A model generated the notes under the pieces. The model made no database searches, was not told the DNA's origin, and saw only the letters and a program-made list of their open reading frames with translations. Position numbers and translations under genes: made by a program. DNA of 20,959 bases. Source: Thiobacillus sp. (GTDB lineage: Bacteria > Pseudomonadota > Gammaproteobacteria > Burkholderiales > Thiobacillaceae). Positions 7,603 to 16,789 of this stretch are shown piece by piece (position 1 is the first letter of the stretch; each line of letters opens with the position of its first letter). The stretch is taken from NCBI GenBank assembly GCA_011391285.1, contig JAABQU010000234.1, positions 1 through 20,959 on the forward strand, in the 5' to 3' direction.

Positions 7603-8373
7603 ATGTTGACCCTCGTAGCCCTGCCCGCGTTCGACGACAACTACATCTGGGTGTGGCACGACGACCGCCACGCCATCGCTGTCGACCCCGGCGATCCCGC
7701 ACCGCTGATCACCTACCTGGACGCGCACGGGTTGGAACTCACCGCGGTTTTGATCACGCACCACCACCGTGACCATACTGGCGGCAACACCCGGCTGCGT
7801 CAACGATACGACTGTGCCATCTATGGCCCGGACAACCCGCGCATTCCCGATGTCACCCACGTCCTGCGCGGTGGCGACACGCTGGACCTCGCCGAACCGG
7901 TTTTGCACTTCGAAGTGCTGGCGACGCCGGGCCACACGCTCGACCACATCAGCTATGTCGGACACGGCTGTCTGTTCTGCGGCGATACCGTATTTGGCTG
8001 CGGCTGCGGAAAATTGTTCGAAGGCAGCCCGACGATGATGGCCGCTAGCCTCGATGCCATTTTAGCGCTGCCGGATGCTACCCGGGTCTGCTGCGCGCAC
8101 GAATACACCTTGAGCAATATTGACTTTGCCAAAACCATCGACGGCAACAACCCTGCATTGCTGGAGCGGGAGCGCGCTGACCGTGCCCTGCGCGCAGAAG
8201 ACCGTCCCACCCTGCCGTCCACACTGGCGCTGGAAAAGGCCACCAATCCGTTTCTGCGTTTTCACGACTCCGACATGACGGCATTTGCCGCCCGGTACCT
8301 GAATCGCCCGCATCCCGGCCCGGCCGAGGTCTTCGGCGCGATCAGAGCCGCCAAGGACGCCTGGGACGGTTGA
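7603..8373 (+). CDS. gloB: Hydroxyacylglutathione hydrolase (glyoxalase II)
   Basis: GloB hydrolyses S-lactoylglutathione to lactate and glutathione, completing methylglyoxal detoxification in the cytosol. The 256-residue protein has the metallo-beta-lactamase metal motif THHHRDH (52-58, ligands H53, H55, D57, H58). H111 in ATPGHT, the bridging D128 in FCGDTVF and H166 in CAHEYT complete the two-metal site. The glyoxalase-specific C-terminal segment EKATNPFLR (211-219) binds glutathione. The ATG at 7603 gives the family start MLTLVALPAFDDNYIW; an upstream TTG adds seven residues that are not conserved. The start is only 32 bases from the divergent methyltransferase start, so the two genes share a very small promoter region. 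Confidence 0.97.
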   Translation: MLTLVALPAFDDNYIWVWHDDRHAIAVDPGDPAPLITYLDAHGLELTAVLITHHHRDHTGGNTRLRQRYDCAIYGPDNPRIPDVTHVLRGGDTLDLAEPVLHFEVLATPGHTLDHISYVGHGCLFCGDTVFGCGCGKLFEGSPTMMAASLDAILALPDATRVCCAHEYTLSNIDFAKTIDGNNPALLERERADRALRAEDRPTLPSTLALEKATNPFLRFHDSDMTAFAARYLNRPHPGPAEVFGAIRAAKDAWDG

Positions 8374-8426
8374 CCATCGCCATCCGGCAATCTAGGATGG
8401 GGGCATGTTGAGTACGGGAGACCGTC

Positions 8427-9968
8427 TTGCCCGGAATCAAGTTCGCCGACCTGCGCGTCAATCGGCTCACCCTGAGTTTAGTGGCGCTGTGCATGAGCCA
8501 TGCCGTCGTGGCCGAAGAATCCGCTCCCGTCATCCATACTCTGGAATGGGTCAGCACCGACAGTTTGCTTGATGAACCCACCCCCGAAGCCAGCCAGGAC
8601 GATGTCTGGCAGCGCATCCGCAGCGGCTTCGGGATCGATGACGCGGATCAGACGAATCCCCTCGTGAGCGTTCATGAAGCCTGGTTCGCCGCACGGCCAA
8701 GCAACGTTAACCGCCTGACCGAGCGCGCGCGGCCCTACCTTTATCACATCGTCGAGGAAGTCGAGCGGCGCGACATGCCGATGGAAATCGCGCTGCTGCC
8801 GATGATCGAAAGCGCGTTCGTTTCCACCGCACTTTCGCCGTCGGCCGCCTCCGGCATCTGGCAGTTCATCCCCTCCACCGGCAGCCACTACGGACTGCGG
8901 CAGGACAACTGGTACGACGGCCGCCGCGATTTCACGGCCGCAACGAATGCCGCACTCGATTACCTGGGCAAGCTGTTTCTCGATTTCGGTGACTGGGAGC
9001 TGGCGCTGGCCGCCTACAACTGCGGCGAGGGCTGCATCGCGCGCGCAATCCAAAAAAACGTCCAGCTGGGCCTGCCCACCGATTACGCCAGCCTGTCGCT
9101 GCCGAACGAGACCCGGCAGTACGTTCCCAAGCTGCTGGCGATCCGCAACCTGATCCGCGCGCCCGAACAGTACGGCATCGCCATCAACGCGCTGCCGAAC
9201 CAGCCCTACTTTGACCAGGTCACGGTCCATGCCAGCATCGACCTCCATTCCGCGGCGCGCCTGGCGGACATGCCCAGCGATGAGTTCGCGGCACTGAACG
9301 CAGCCTTCCCGCGCAAGCTCATCCGTTCCGACACGCCGGTGAATCTGCTGGTGCCGGTCGACAAGACCGACACCTTCCAGCGGAATCTGGAAACCGGCGA
9401 CTGGGATTCCTGGAAGCCCTACACCGCGAAAAAGGGCGAACGCCCCGAGGCCATTGCCAAGCGCTTCGGCGCCAGCGTGGATCGCCTGCTGGAACACAAT
9501 CCGGTCTCTCTCAAGCGCGGCAAGCTCCTGCGCACGCAGACCATCCTGGTTCCGGTCAATCGGCGCGGCGGCAATGCGCCCGAAACCCATGGATCGTCCG
9601 CATTCCAACACGTCGTGCAACGCGGTGACACCCTGTTTGGCATAGCCCGTCGATACGGGATGACCGTCACCGAGTTGAACACGGCGAATCCGGGACTCAC
9701 CAAGCGACTCAAACCCGGTCAGATCATTCGACTGACGTCGAACGAAAATGCCGATCACGACGCTCCCTCCATTCAGCCCGTCAGCCTCGAAAGCGGCACC
9801 GAAAAACCTGTCGGACCGACGCATTACACGGTCCAGCGCGGCGACACCCTCTTGAAAATCGCTCAGCGGTATGACGTCAGCCTGGCGGATATCCGTGCAT
9901 GGAATCCGGTTCTGGATCGCAGCGGCATTGTCCGTGCGGGGCAGACCGTGGTCGTCAACCAGCCCTGA
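8427..9968 (+). CDS. mltD: Membrane-bound lytic murein transglycosylase D with LysM repeats
   Basis: MltD cleaves the glycan strands of peptidoglycan, leaving 1,6-anhydro-muramic ends. The 513-residue protein has an N-terminal export signal (RLTLSLVALCMSHAVVA, cleavage before EES) and no obvious lipobox. The family-1 lytic transglycosylase domain is at about 103-245, with the catalytic glutamate E128 in MIESAF, then SGIWQFIPSTG and ALAAYNCGEG. Three C-terminal LysM modules bind the wall: a weak one at about 330-376 and clear ones at 393-437 (VVQRGDTLFGIARRYG) and 466-511 (TVQRGDTLLKIAQRYD). The start is TTG 8427, with GGGAG six bases upstream; no in-frame ATG precedes the signal. It follows gloB by 53 bases, and that order is common in beta- and gammaproteobacteria. 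Confidence 0.93.
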   Translation: MPGIKFADLRVNRLTLSLVALCMSHAVVAEESAPVIHTLEWVSTDSLLDEPTPEASQDDVWQRIRSGFGIDDADQTNPLVSVHEAWFAARPSNVNRLTERARPYLYHIVEEVERRDMPMEIALLPMIESAFVSTALSPSAASGIWQFIPSTGSHYGLRQDNWYDGRRDFTAATNAALDYLGKLFLDFGDWELALAAYNCGEGCIARAIQKNVQLGLPTDYASLSLPNETRQYVPKLLAIRNLIRAPEQYGIAINALPNQPYFDQVTVHASIDLHSAARLADMPSDEFAALNAAFPRKLIRSDTPVNLLVPVDKTDTFQRNLETGDWDSWKPYTAKKGERPEAIAKRFGASVDRLLEHNPVSLKRGKLLRTQTILVPVNRRGGNAPETHGSSAFQHVVQRGDTLFGIARRYGMTVTELNTANPGLTKRLKPGQIIRLTSNENADHDAPSIQPVSLESGTEKPVGPTHYTVQRGDTLLKIAQRYDVSLADIRAWNPVLDRSGIVRAGQTVVVNQP

Positions 9969-9995
9969 TTCACATCGCGCGGAGGAAGCCCGTGA

Positions 9996-10193
9996 TCAGT
10001 CGGGTGCAGGCGGCTCGCCGCTCTTGTCCGACATCACCAGGCCCATGCCCACAGCGGCCAGCACCATCCACAGCACCGCCGCCCAGATGCCCAGCGCGTC
10101 CGACAGCGGCCCCATGAAAAACAGCGTCAGCATCGCCACGGCCAGAACCCCGTTGCCGATCCAGAAATTGCGGCTGTGTTTGCCTGTATTCAA
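9996..10193 (-). CDS. Small two-helix membrane protein of unknown function
   Basis: This 65-residue protein has two hydrophobic stretches, at about 12-31 (IGNGVLAVAMLTLFFMGPL) and 34-54 (LGIWAAVLWMVLAAVGMGLV), and short polar ends. The tail is charged and proline-rich (SDKSGEPPAPD). The TTG start at 10193 has a full AAGGAG six bases upstream, which makes it credible as a real gene despite its length. It lies 21 bases after the stop of the double ATPase gene and looks like the last gene of the importer operon. It ends 27 bases from the convergent mltD stop. I do not recognise the family; a helper subunit of the transporter is possible but unproven. Confidence 0.7.
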   Translation of the reverse strand: MNTGKHSRNFWIGNGVLAVAMLTLFFMGPLSDALGIWAAVLWMVLAAVGMGLVMSDKSGEPPAPD

Positions 10194-10214
10194 TCAGTGC
10201 TCCTTGGATAAATC

Positions 10215-12176
10215 TTAAAGCTGGCCCGCTACCCAGTGGCAGCGCACCCAGTGCCCGCCGTCCAGACCGGTCTTGTCGGGATAGATTCGCCGGCAGACGT
10301 CCCCGGCATGCGGGCAACGCGGATGAAAGTGGCAGCCTTCGGGCGGGTTGAGCGGCGACGGCTGGTCGCCCGCCAGCCGGATGATGCCTTCGCCGGCGTG
10401 CGACTCGATGCGCGGCACCGCGCTCACCAGCGCCTGGCTATAGGGATGGCGCGGTGAACGCAAAACGTCGGCCGCAGTGCCGTGCTCAACGATGCGACCG
10501 AGATACATCACAGCCACCGCGTGCGCCAGATACTCGACCACCGCGAGGTTGTGGGTGATGAAGAGGTAGGCCAGCCCCAGATCGTTCTGCAGATCCTTCA
10601 GCAGGTTGAGGATCTGCGCCTGCACCGACACATCGAGCGCGCTGGTGGGTTCGTCGCAGATCACCAGCCGCGGCGACACCGCAAGCGCCCGCGCGATCGC
10701 AATGCGCTGGCGCTGGCCGCCGGAAAACGCATGGGGATAGCGCCCGCCGGCATCGTCAGGCAGCCCCACCTGATCAAGCAGGCGCGCCACCGCATCGCGG
10801 CGGTCGCGCGCCGCGCCCACGCCCAGCGCGTCCATGCCCTCGAGCAAGATGTCCGCAACCCGCATGCGCGGATTGAGCGAGCTGTAGGGATCCTGGAACA
10901 CCATCTGCGCCTGGCGCCGCAGGGTCACGGCATTCTTCGCGGTGATCACTTCGCCGTCCAGCGCAATGCGGCCCGCGGTCGGCTCGATCAACTGCAGCAG
11001 CGCCTTGCCCACCGTGGTCTTGCCACAACCGGACTCGCCCACCAGCGCCAGCGTGCGGCCGGCCGGGATATCCAGCGACACGTCATCGACCGCGCGCACG
11101 TGGCCGACCGTGCGTTGGATCAGCCCGCGCCGGATCGGGAAATGCACCTTGAGGCCGTCCACCTGCAGCAGGGCGTGCGACGCCGCCGCCTTCGCGTGTG
11201 CGGTGGCTTCCCGCACCTGGCTTGGCGGCAAGGCCCCGGCCAGATGGCAGCGAACCAGCTGGCCATTGCGTTCCTGCCAGTCCGGTGATTCCTCGCGACA
11301 GCGCGCAACGGCATGCGGGCAGCGCGGCGCAAAGCGGCAGCCGCGCAGCGGGTCATCGAGCTTCGGCACCTGGCCGGGAATCGTGGTCAGCCGCCCACCA
11401 TCGCCGGGGTGCGGCAGCGCCTCGAACAGCATGCGGCTGTAAGGATGCTGCGGTGAGGCGAAGAACACGTCGCGCGCCCCCTCCTCCACCAGTTCGCCGG
11501 CATACATCACGCCGACGCGGTCGGCATTCTCCGCCACCACACCGAGGTCGTGCGTGATCAGCAGCATGCCCATCTGCCGCTCTGTCTTGAGCCGGCGCAG
11601 CACGTCGAGCACCTGCGCCTGGATGGTCACGTCGAGCGCCGTGGTCGGTTCGTCGGCGATCAGCAGCCGGGGCTCGCCCGCCAGCGCCATCGCGATCATC
11701 ACGCGCTGGCGCAGGCCGCCGGACAATTCAAATGGATAGCTGTCGAGCCTGCGCGCCGCATCGGGCACGCCCACTGCATCGAGCAGCGCGCGCGCGGCAT
11801 CGTGCGCCGCCTGCCCGGTCAGTTGCCGGTGCAGGGCCAGCGCTTCGGTGATCTGCGTGCTCACCTTCATCACCGGATTCAGCGCCAGCATCGGCTCCTG
11901 GAAAATCATCGCCATGCCGCCGCCGCGCACGCCCCGCATGTCGCGCTCGGGCAGGGCCCGCACGTCGGTTTCACCGAGATGCACGCTACCCGACACGACG
12001 CGACCGCCGTCCGGCAGCAGCCGCATCAGCGACAGCGCGGTGATCGACTTGCCGCAGCCGGATTCGCCCAGCAGCGCGTACGTCTCGCCGGCGGCGACCC
12101 GGAACGACACGCCATCGACCACACGCGTGGAACCGAAGCCGGTGACGAGGTCACGCACCTCGAGCAGGGACCTCAT
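10215..12176 (-). CDS. yejF: Double ATP-binding protein of an oligopeptide-type ABC importer (YejF-like)
   Basis: This 653-residue cytoplasmic ATPase carries two complete nucleotide-binding domains in one chain, like an OppD-OppF fusion. Domain 1 has Walker A GESGCGKS (37-44), signature LSGGLRQR (151-158) and Walker B LLIADEP (171-177). Domain 2 has GESGCGKTT (380-388), FSGGQRQR (484-491) and LVICDEP (504-510). Each half ends with the oligopeptide-family extension bearing four cysteines (C280, C286, C293, C310, and C615, C621, C628, C646), the pattern that binds an iron-sulfur cluster in some relatives. The ATG at 12176 overlaps the permease stop (ATGA), indicating coupling. The YejF-type name reflects architecture; the transported compound (oligopeptide or microcin-like) is not readable here. 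Confidence 0.93.
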   Translation of the reverse strand: MRSLLEVRDLVTGFGSTRVVDGVSFRVAAGETYALLGESGCGKSITALSLMRLLPDGGRVVSGSVHLGETDVRALPERDMRGVRGGGMAMIFQEPMLALNPVMKVSTQITEALALHRQLTGQAAHDAARALLDAVGVPDAARRLDSYPFELSGGLRQRVMIAMALAGEPRLLIADEPTTALDVTIQAQVLDVLRRLKTERQMGMLLITHDLGVVAENADRVGVMYAGELVEEGARDVFFASPQHPYSRMLFEALPHPGDGGRLTTIPGQVPKLDDPLRGCRFAPRCPHAVARCREESPDWQERNGQLVRCHLAGALPPSQVREATAHAKAAASHALLQVDGLKVHFPIRRGLIQRTVGHVRAVDDVSLDIPAGRTLALVGESGCGKTTVGKALLQLIEPTAGRIALDGEVITAKNAVTLRRQAQMVFQDPYSSLNPRMRVADILLEGMDALGVGAARDRRDAVARLLDQVGLPDDAGGRYPHAFSGGQRQRIAIARALAVSPRLVICDEPTSALDVSVQAQILNLLKDLQNDLGLAYLFITHNLAVVEYLAHAVAVMYLGRIVEHGTAADVLRSPRHPYSQALVSAVPRIESHAGEGIIRLAGDQPSPLNPPEGCHFHPRCPHAGDVCRRIYPDKTGLDGGHWVRCHWVAGQL

Positions 12177-13594
12177 CGCCGGCCTCCCAGGCGGGGATCG
12201 AAGGCGTCGCGCACGCCGTCTGCAAACAGGTTGGCGGCCAGCACCAGGGTGAACATGAACATGAACGCCGCGCCAAGTTGCCACCAGACGACCGGCTCTC
12301 GCGCGAGTTCCAGACGGGCGCCGTTGATCATATTGCCCCAGCTGTACATCGAGGGATCGACGCCGACGCCGACGTAGGACAGCACCGCCTCGGCCAGCAC
12401 CAGACCAGAGAAATCGAGCACGATCGCGATGAGGACCAGGTGGAAGACGTTGGGAAAGATGTGCCGGCTGATGATGCGGCTGTGCGACACGCCGAAGGCG
12501 CGCGCCGCTTCGACGTAATCCAGCGTGCGCAGCTTGAGCGATTCCCCGCGCAAGAGGCGCGCGAGTCCGGTCCAGCTGGTGACGCCCATGATGAGACAGA
12601 GCGCCAGCAGGCGGATGTCGGCGCGCGCGGCGGCGGTATCGAATATTTCAGGATTGGACTCGATGTAGACCTGAACGATCAGCACCGCGGCCGCGATCAG
12701 CAGCACGCCCGGGATGGAATTGAGCACGGTGTAGATGTATTGGATGACGTCGTCGACCCAGCCGCGGAAATAGCCGGCGGCGATTCCGAAGCCGATCGCC
12801 AGCGGCAACGTGACCAGGGTCGTCAGCGTGCCAATGACCAACCCGGTACGAATGCTCTTGAGGCTGATGTAGAGCACGTCCTGCCCCACCTTGTCGGTGC
12901 CCAGCACGTGATAGCCGGACGCCAGCTGCGCGATCACGCCCGCCGCCATCAGCAGCAGCGCCACCCCGAACACGACCGTCCGCGCCGGCCAGTTCAGCGC
13001 GCCCCGCCACCACGCGGCGAGCCATGCACCCATCGAAAGCCGCATCCGCCGCGCCTGCCAGGCAGCCAGCAGGCCCAGCAGCAGCATGCTCGCCAGCGCA
13101 CCCTGCGCAACGCCTGCAAGGGTGCGACGGGTGATGTCGGGCAGGCGCTCGTCCAGATGTTGCAGGTGGGCGCCGCCGAATTGCAGGCGCGGATAATCGC
13201 GCACCGTCACGCCATCGCGTTCGATGAATTCCTTGGCGTACAGCTGCATCGCCAGCGGCGACGAATAGGTTTTTTCCTTGTGCGTGCGCAGTTCGCCCAC
13301 CAGCGCATCGAACGCGGACAGTACTTCGACCGAGTACTGCGGGGCATCCGCCGGGCTGTCGGCCAGGCGCTCGCGGTAATGCAGCGAATCGAGCAGGCCG
13401 ATGACGACGAACACGCCAAGCACCAGCGCAGCGCCCATCGCCATGGGGCGTTGCGCCACGACTCGCCACGGTGCCCGCAGATGCTCCTGGCGGCGAATGA
13501 ACCAGACCAGCGTGGCCACCGCTGCCAGCAGCGCGAAGATCAGCGCATCGGTCCACAGGATCACAGGCAAGAAGTTGAATGCACCGAAGCTCAT
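12173..13594 (-). CDS. yejE: ABC importer permease, OppC/YejE type, enlarged
   Basis: This 473-residue inner-membrane permease is noticeably longer than the roughly 300-340 residues usual for OppC/YejE. The conserved C-terminal part is clear: GTDKVGQDV (232-240), the helices that follow, the EAA loop YVEAARAFGVSHSRIISRHIFPN (360-382) that contacts the ATPase, and the family ending VRDAFDPRLG. The first 230 residues are unusual. Helices are at about 13-33 and 51-69, then a polar periplasmic segment of about 88 residues (70-157), then two more helices at about 158-178 and 206-226. The segment at about 51-69 may equal OppC helix 1, with a helical pair inserted after it. The ATG at 13594 overlaps the yejB-type stop (ATGA). 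The ATPase gene follows with another ATGA overlap. Confidence 0.9.
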   Translation of the reverse strand: MSFGAFNFLPVILWTDALIFALLAAVATLVWFIRRQEHLRAPWRVVAQRPMAMGAALVLGVFVVIGLLDSLHYRERLADSPADAPQYSVEVLSAFDALVGELRTHKEKTYSSPLAMQLYAKEFIERDGVTVRDYPRLQFGGAHLQHLDERLPDITRRTLAGVAQGALASMLLLGLLAAWQARRMRLSMGAWLAAWWRGALNWPARTVVFGVALLLMAAGVIAQLASGYHVLGTDKVGQDVLYISLKSIRTGLVIGTLTTLVTLPLAIGFGIAAGYFRGWVDDVIQYIYTVLNSIPGVLLIAAAVLIVQVYIESNPEIFDTAAARADIRLLALCLIMGVTSWTGLARLLRGESLKLRTLDYVEAARAFGVSHSRIISRHIFPNVFHLVLIAIVLDFSGLVLAEAVLSYVGVGVDPSMYSWGNMINGARLELAREPVVWWQLGAAFMFMFTLVLAANLFADGVRDAFDPRLGGRR

Positions 13595-14568
13595 TGCAGC
13601 CGCACCCGCGGATCGACCCACGAATAGGAAATGTCGGTCAGGATGAGACCGGCGATGTAAAGGAAGGAGCCAAGGAACACCATCGCGCGCACCACGGCGA
13701 AATCCTGCGCCTGGATGGCGTCGATGGTGTAGCTGCCCAGCCCGGGAATGCCGAAAAAGGATTCGGTGATGAGGCTGCCCATGAACAGCAGCGGCAGCAC
13801 CACCACCGCACCGGTCAGGATCGGGATCATGCCGTTCTTCAGCACGTGGCGGAACAGCACGCGGACTTCGCCCAGGCCCTTGGCGCGCGCAGTACGCACG
13901 TAGTCCTTGCCGATTTCCTCGAGAAAAATGGTGCGATACCAGCGCGAGCCACTGCCGATGCCCGCCACCACGCTGACCAGAACCGGCAGCAGGATGAAAC
14001 GGAGGCCGTCGATACCCTCGGCGAAGCCCGAGATCGGCAGCAGGTTCCACAGCTTGGCGATGAAGTACTGCCCGGCAATGATGTAGAACAATCCCGAGAT
14101 CGACATCAGCACCACGCACAGCACCACCCCCCACAAATCGAGGTAGGTGGAACGGAAGAACACCATGAGCAGCGCAAACGTGATGTTGACCATCAGGCCA
14201 ATGACGAAGACCGGCAGCGCGATCGCCAGGCTCGGCCCCATGCGGGTGCGAATCTCGTTGCCGATGTCGCGGCCGTCGTCGCCCTTGCCGAACTCGAACG
14301 CGAACATCGCCGCCGAATGCTGGAAGAAGATGGTGTCGGTGAATTGCGCCGCGCCTTCCTCCTTGGCGTTCAGCAGCAGCGGCTTATCGTAGCCGTGCTC
14401 GGTCTTCCACCGCTCGATCGCCTCCGGCGTCACGTGCTTGGCGCCGAGTTGCAGCCGCGCCATGTCGTCCGGCGTGTTGACGACGAAGAACAATGCGAAG
14501 GTCAGCAGATTCACCCCGATCAGGATCGGAATCGCATACAGCAGGCGGCGCAGGATGTAGGCGCCCAT
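13591..14568 (-). CDS. yejB: ABC importer permease, OppB/YejB type
   Basis: This 325-residue permease has the typical OppB start, GAYILRRLLYAIPILIGVNLLTFALFFVV, with the first membrane helix at about 10-30. A long periplasmic segment (about 31-108) follows, then five further helices from about 112 onward. The EAA loop that docks on the ATPase is DYVRTARAKGLGEVRVLFRHVLKN (222-245), and the family ending DPRVRL is present. Its start codon shares one base with the stop of the binding-protein gene (TGATG), and its stop overlaps the next permease start (ATGA), so all subunits are made from one message. It is somewhat shorter than E. coli YejB. Confidence 0.94.
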   Translation of the reverse strand: MGAYILRRLLYAIPILIGVNLLTFALFFVVNTPDDMARLQLGAKHVTPEAIERWKTEHGYDKPLLLNAKEEGAAQFTDTIFFQHSAAMFAFEFGKGDDGRDIGNEIRTRMGPSLAIALPVFVIGLMVNITFALLMVFFRSTYLDLWGVVLCVVLMSISGLFYIIAGQYFIAKLWNLLPISGFAEGIDGLRFILLPVLVSVVAGIGSGSRWYRTIFLEEIGKDYVRTARAKGLGEVRVLFRHVLKNGMIPILTGAVVVLPLLFMGSLITESFFGIPGLGSYTIDAIQAQDFAVVRAMVFLGSFLYIAGLILTDISYSWVDPRVRLQ

Positions 14569-16715
14569 CAGGCGGTTTTCCTTTCATGCCGTCGCCACGC
14601 GATCACCGCCGGCGCGATGACGGCGACCATTCCTGCCACCAGCAGGATGATCGGCCAAAGTACCGGCTGGTTCCATGCGTCGCGCCGGGTTTCGCGCAGG
14701 CCCGGGTCGATGCGGCGGTATTTGAGCGTGTTGTTGGCCATCAGGTTGGGCTTGACGTTATGCACCCAGCCGTGGCGCAGGCCGAAGGATTTGGGGTAGT
14801 AGGCGAAGATCCACGGCGCATCGCGGCGCACGATCTCCAGCATGGCGTCGATCACCTGCTGCCGCTCGGGACCGTTGTCCATGTCCTTCATGCGCTCGAA
14901 CAGGCGGTTGAATTCAGGGTTGTCGTAGTTGGCCGCATTCTCGCCGCCGCTGCCGACTTTCTTGTGCGGACCATACAGCAGGAACAGGAAGTTTTCCGGG
15001 TCGGGATAGTCGGCATTCCAGCCCCATTCGAACAGCTGTGCATTGCCCTTGCGGATCTTGTCCTGAAAGCGGTTGTAGTCGGTGCCGCGCACCACCAGTT
15101 GCACGTTGATTTTGTCGAGCTGCTTCTTCATCCAGTCGAGCCGGGACTTGGCATCCGGCCCGCTCGCCATGGTGTCGAAATACAGCACCAGGGGTTCACC
15201 CGTCTTGGCATTGCGGCCGTTCGGATAGCCCGCCTCGGCCAGCAGTTTTCGGGCGGTCTCGACCGATCGGCGCTGGACCCTGCCGTCGCGCGCCTCGTAC
15301 ACATAGGGGTTCAACCCGGTCTCGCCCTCGACATAGCCGAACAGGCCGGGCGGGATCGGCCCCTGTGCGGGAATGCCGCGGCCGTTGAGAAAGATCGAAA
15401 TGAACTCGTCGTAGTCGAAGGCGATGGAAAGCGCCTGCCGCAACTTCTGGCGATCTTCGCCCAGGCCGCCGACCACCGGGTCGAGCATGTTGAATCCGAC
15501 GTACCAGATCGAAGCCGCCACCGCGGTGATCAGGTGAATATCCTGGTCGCGCATGCTGTCGGTGAGCTGTGGATCACCGCCGGAGGTGAACTGCACGGCC
15601 TGGTCGAAGCTGTCGGAACTGATGCCGGAGCTGTCGTAATAGCCCTGCAGGAATTTGCTCCAGTAGGGAATGGTTTCCTTTTCCAAACTGAACACGGCCT
15701 CATCCACCCGCGGCAGCGGCTTGCCGGCATCGGCCAGCAGCCCGGCCCGGCGGTCTTCTTCACTGCCCTCCATCGGATAGGTTTCGTCGTGGAAATGCGG
15801 ATTTTTCTTCAGCACCATGCGACGGTTGGGATCGTTCTCCGCCAGGTAGAACGGGCCGGTACCGACGGGTTGCCAGTCGAGCGTGAGGTTCCGGTCGGCC
15901 ATGCCGGGTTGGGCGTAGAACACCTCGGCCTCCCACGGCACCGGCGCAAAGAACGGCATCGCCAGCCAGTAGATGAACTGCGGGTACTTGCCCTTGATGC
16001 GGATTCGGTAGGTGTGGCGATCCACCACTTCCGCCCCGGCGAGCGGAAAATCGTCCAGCTTCAGCGCCGCATCGGGCTGCTCGCGGGCCGCTTTCTCAAG
16101 CGCTTCCCCCAGCGCCTTCAGGCCGACGATGTGCTCGCTCATCAGTCCAAGGATGGGTGAGCTCAGTCTGGGATTGGCCAGCCGCTTGATCTGGTACACG
16201 TAATCGGCTGCCAGCAGTTCGCGCGTGCCGGTGTGCTCGAAATCACCGATGCGGGTTTTTCCCGCAAGCTCCGAAGCCGTCAGCGCATGGTAGTGATAGC
16301 GCCCTGCCGCGTCGCGTGAAAATGCCGGGTGAGGCTGATAGCGGATGCCGGGACGAATGCGGATTTCGTAGTGGCTTTCGGCAATCACTGCTGCGGCTGC
16401 ATCGTCCGGCAGCGGCTTGCCGGCCGCATCGACATAGCGTGGCTTGGGAACGGCCTCGGCGGTCAGCGGGATCAGTTCATACGGGCGCTTGAGAAAGTGG
16501 TACTGCAGCGGCGGCTCGTAAATCTGGCCGGTGAACTCGACTTCGTTCGAGCTGTAGGAACGCGCCGGATCGAGGTGCTTGGGGCGCTCTGAAAACGCGC
16601 TGTAGAGCACATTTTCGCCAGTGTTGCTGCCAGGGTAGGGATTGTTCCAGCTGTCGGTGCAGCCTGCCATCAGGCTCAGTCCAACTCCCAGCAGAATCAC
16701 TCCCAAGCGCGTCAT
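14568..16715 (-). CDS. yejA: Extracellular solute-binding lipoprotein, SBP_bac_5 (oligopeptide) family, with C-terminal membrane helix
   Basis: This 715-residue binding protein of the oligopeptide (cluster C) class captures the substrate outside the inner membrane for the YejB/E/F-type subunits. The N-terminus has an export signal with a lipobox-like LMAGC (C19 is the predicted lipidated residue). Family features follow: ERPKHLDPARSYSSNEVEF near the mature start, VGTGPFYLAENDPNRRMVLKKNPHFHDE mid-chain and ARKLLAEAGYPNG later. Unusually, residues about 685-706 form a second hydrophobic helix (PVLWPIILLVAGMVAVIAPAVIAW) followed by the basic tail RRHERKTA, so the chain may be anchored at both ends. 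The start is ATG 16715; a GTG at 16763 would lengthen the N-terminus by 16 residues but gives a worse signal peptide. Substrate unknown; short peptides are inferred. Confidence 0.9.
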   Translation of the reverse strand: MTRLGVILLGVGLSLMAGCTDSWNNPYPGSNTGENVLYSAFSERPKHLDPARSYSSNEVEFTGQIYEPPLQYHFLKRPYELIPLTAEAVPKPRYVDAAGKPLPDDAAAAVIAESHYEIRIRPGIRYQPHPAFSRDAAGRYHYHALTASELAGKTRIGDFEHTGTRELLAADYVYQIKRLANPRLSSPILGLMSEHIVGLKALGEALEKAAREQPDAALKLDDFPLAGAEVVDRHTYRIRIKGKYPQFIYWLAMPFFAPVPWEAEVFYAQPGMADRNLTLDWQPVGTGPFYLAENDPNRRMVLKKNPHFHDETYPMEGSEEDRRAGLLADAGKPLPRVDEAVFSLEKETIPYWSKFLQGYYDSSGISSDSFDQAVQFTSGGDPQLTDSMRDQDIHLITAVAASIWYVGFNMLDPVVGGLGEDRQKLRQALSIAFDYDEFISIFLNGRGIPAQGPIPPGLFGYVEGETGLNPYVYEARDGRVQRRSVETARKLLAEAGYPNGRNAKTGEPLVLYFDTMASGPDAKSRLDWMKKQLDKINVQLVVRGTDYNRFQDKIRKGNAQLFEWGWNADYPDPENFLFLLYGPHKKVGSGGENAANYDNPEFNRLFERMKDMDNGPERQQVIDAMLEIVRRDAPWIFAYYPKSFGLRHGWVHNVKPNLMANNTLKYRRIDPGLRETRRDAWNQPVLWPIILLVAGMVAVIAPAVIAWRRHERKTA

Positions 16716-16754
16716 GGCGCAAGTGTACCCAAGCGCGCAGACAACGTCAGCCGT

Positions 16755-16760
16755 TATAAT
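16755..16760 (+). promoter_or_regulatory. Possible -10 element of the fabI promoter
   Basis: TATAAT, a perfect -10 hexamer, lies 29 bases before the fabI ATG in the 74-base gap between the divergent binding-protein and fabI starts. No good -35 hexamer stands 16-18 bases upstream, so the call is tentative. The reverse strand reads TATAAC at nearly the same place and could serve the divergent importer operon. Confidence 0.4.
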
Positions 16761-16789
16761 CACCGGATTCTCAACTCTTCGAGACCATT

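Noticed and set aside
10215..12176. Possibility that the double ATPase is an assembly artefact joining oppD and oppF
   Set aside because: Both halves are in one continuous frame with a natural linker, and double ATPases of this layout are known (YejF type).
12278..14799. Long forward open frames opposite the permease and binding-protein genes
   Set aside because: They are rich in Arg, His, Gln and Asp, as expected of antisense shadows of membrane-protein genes; the reverse-strand genes have clear family motifs and coupled junctions.
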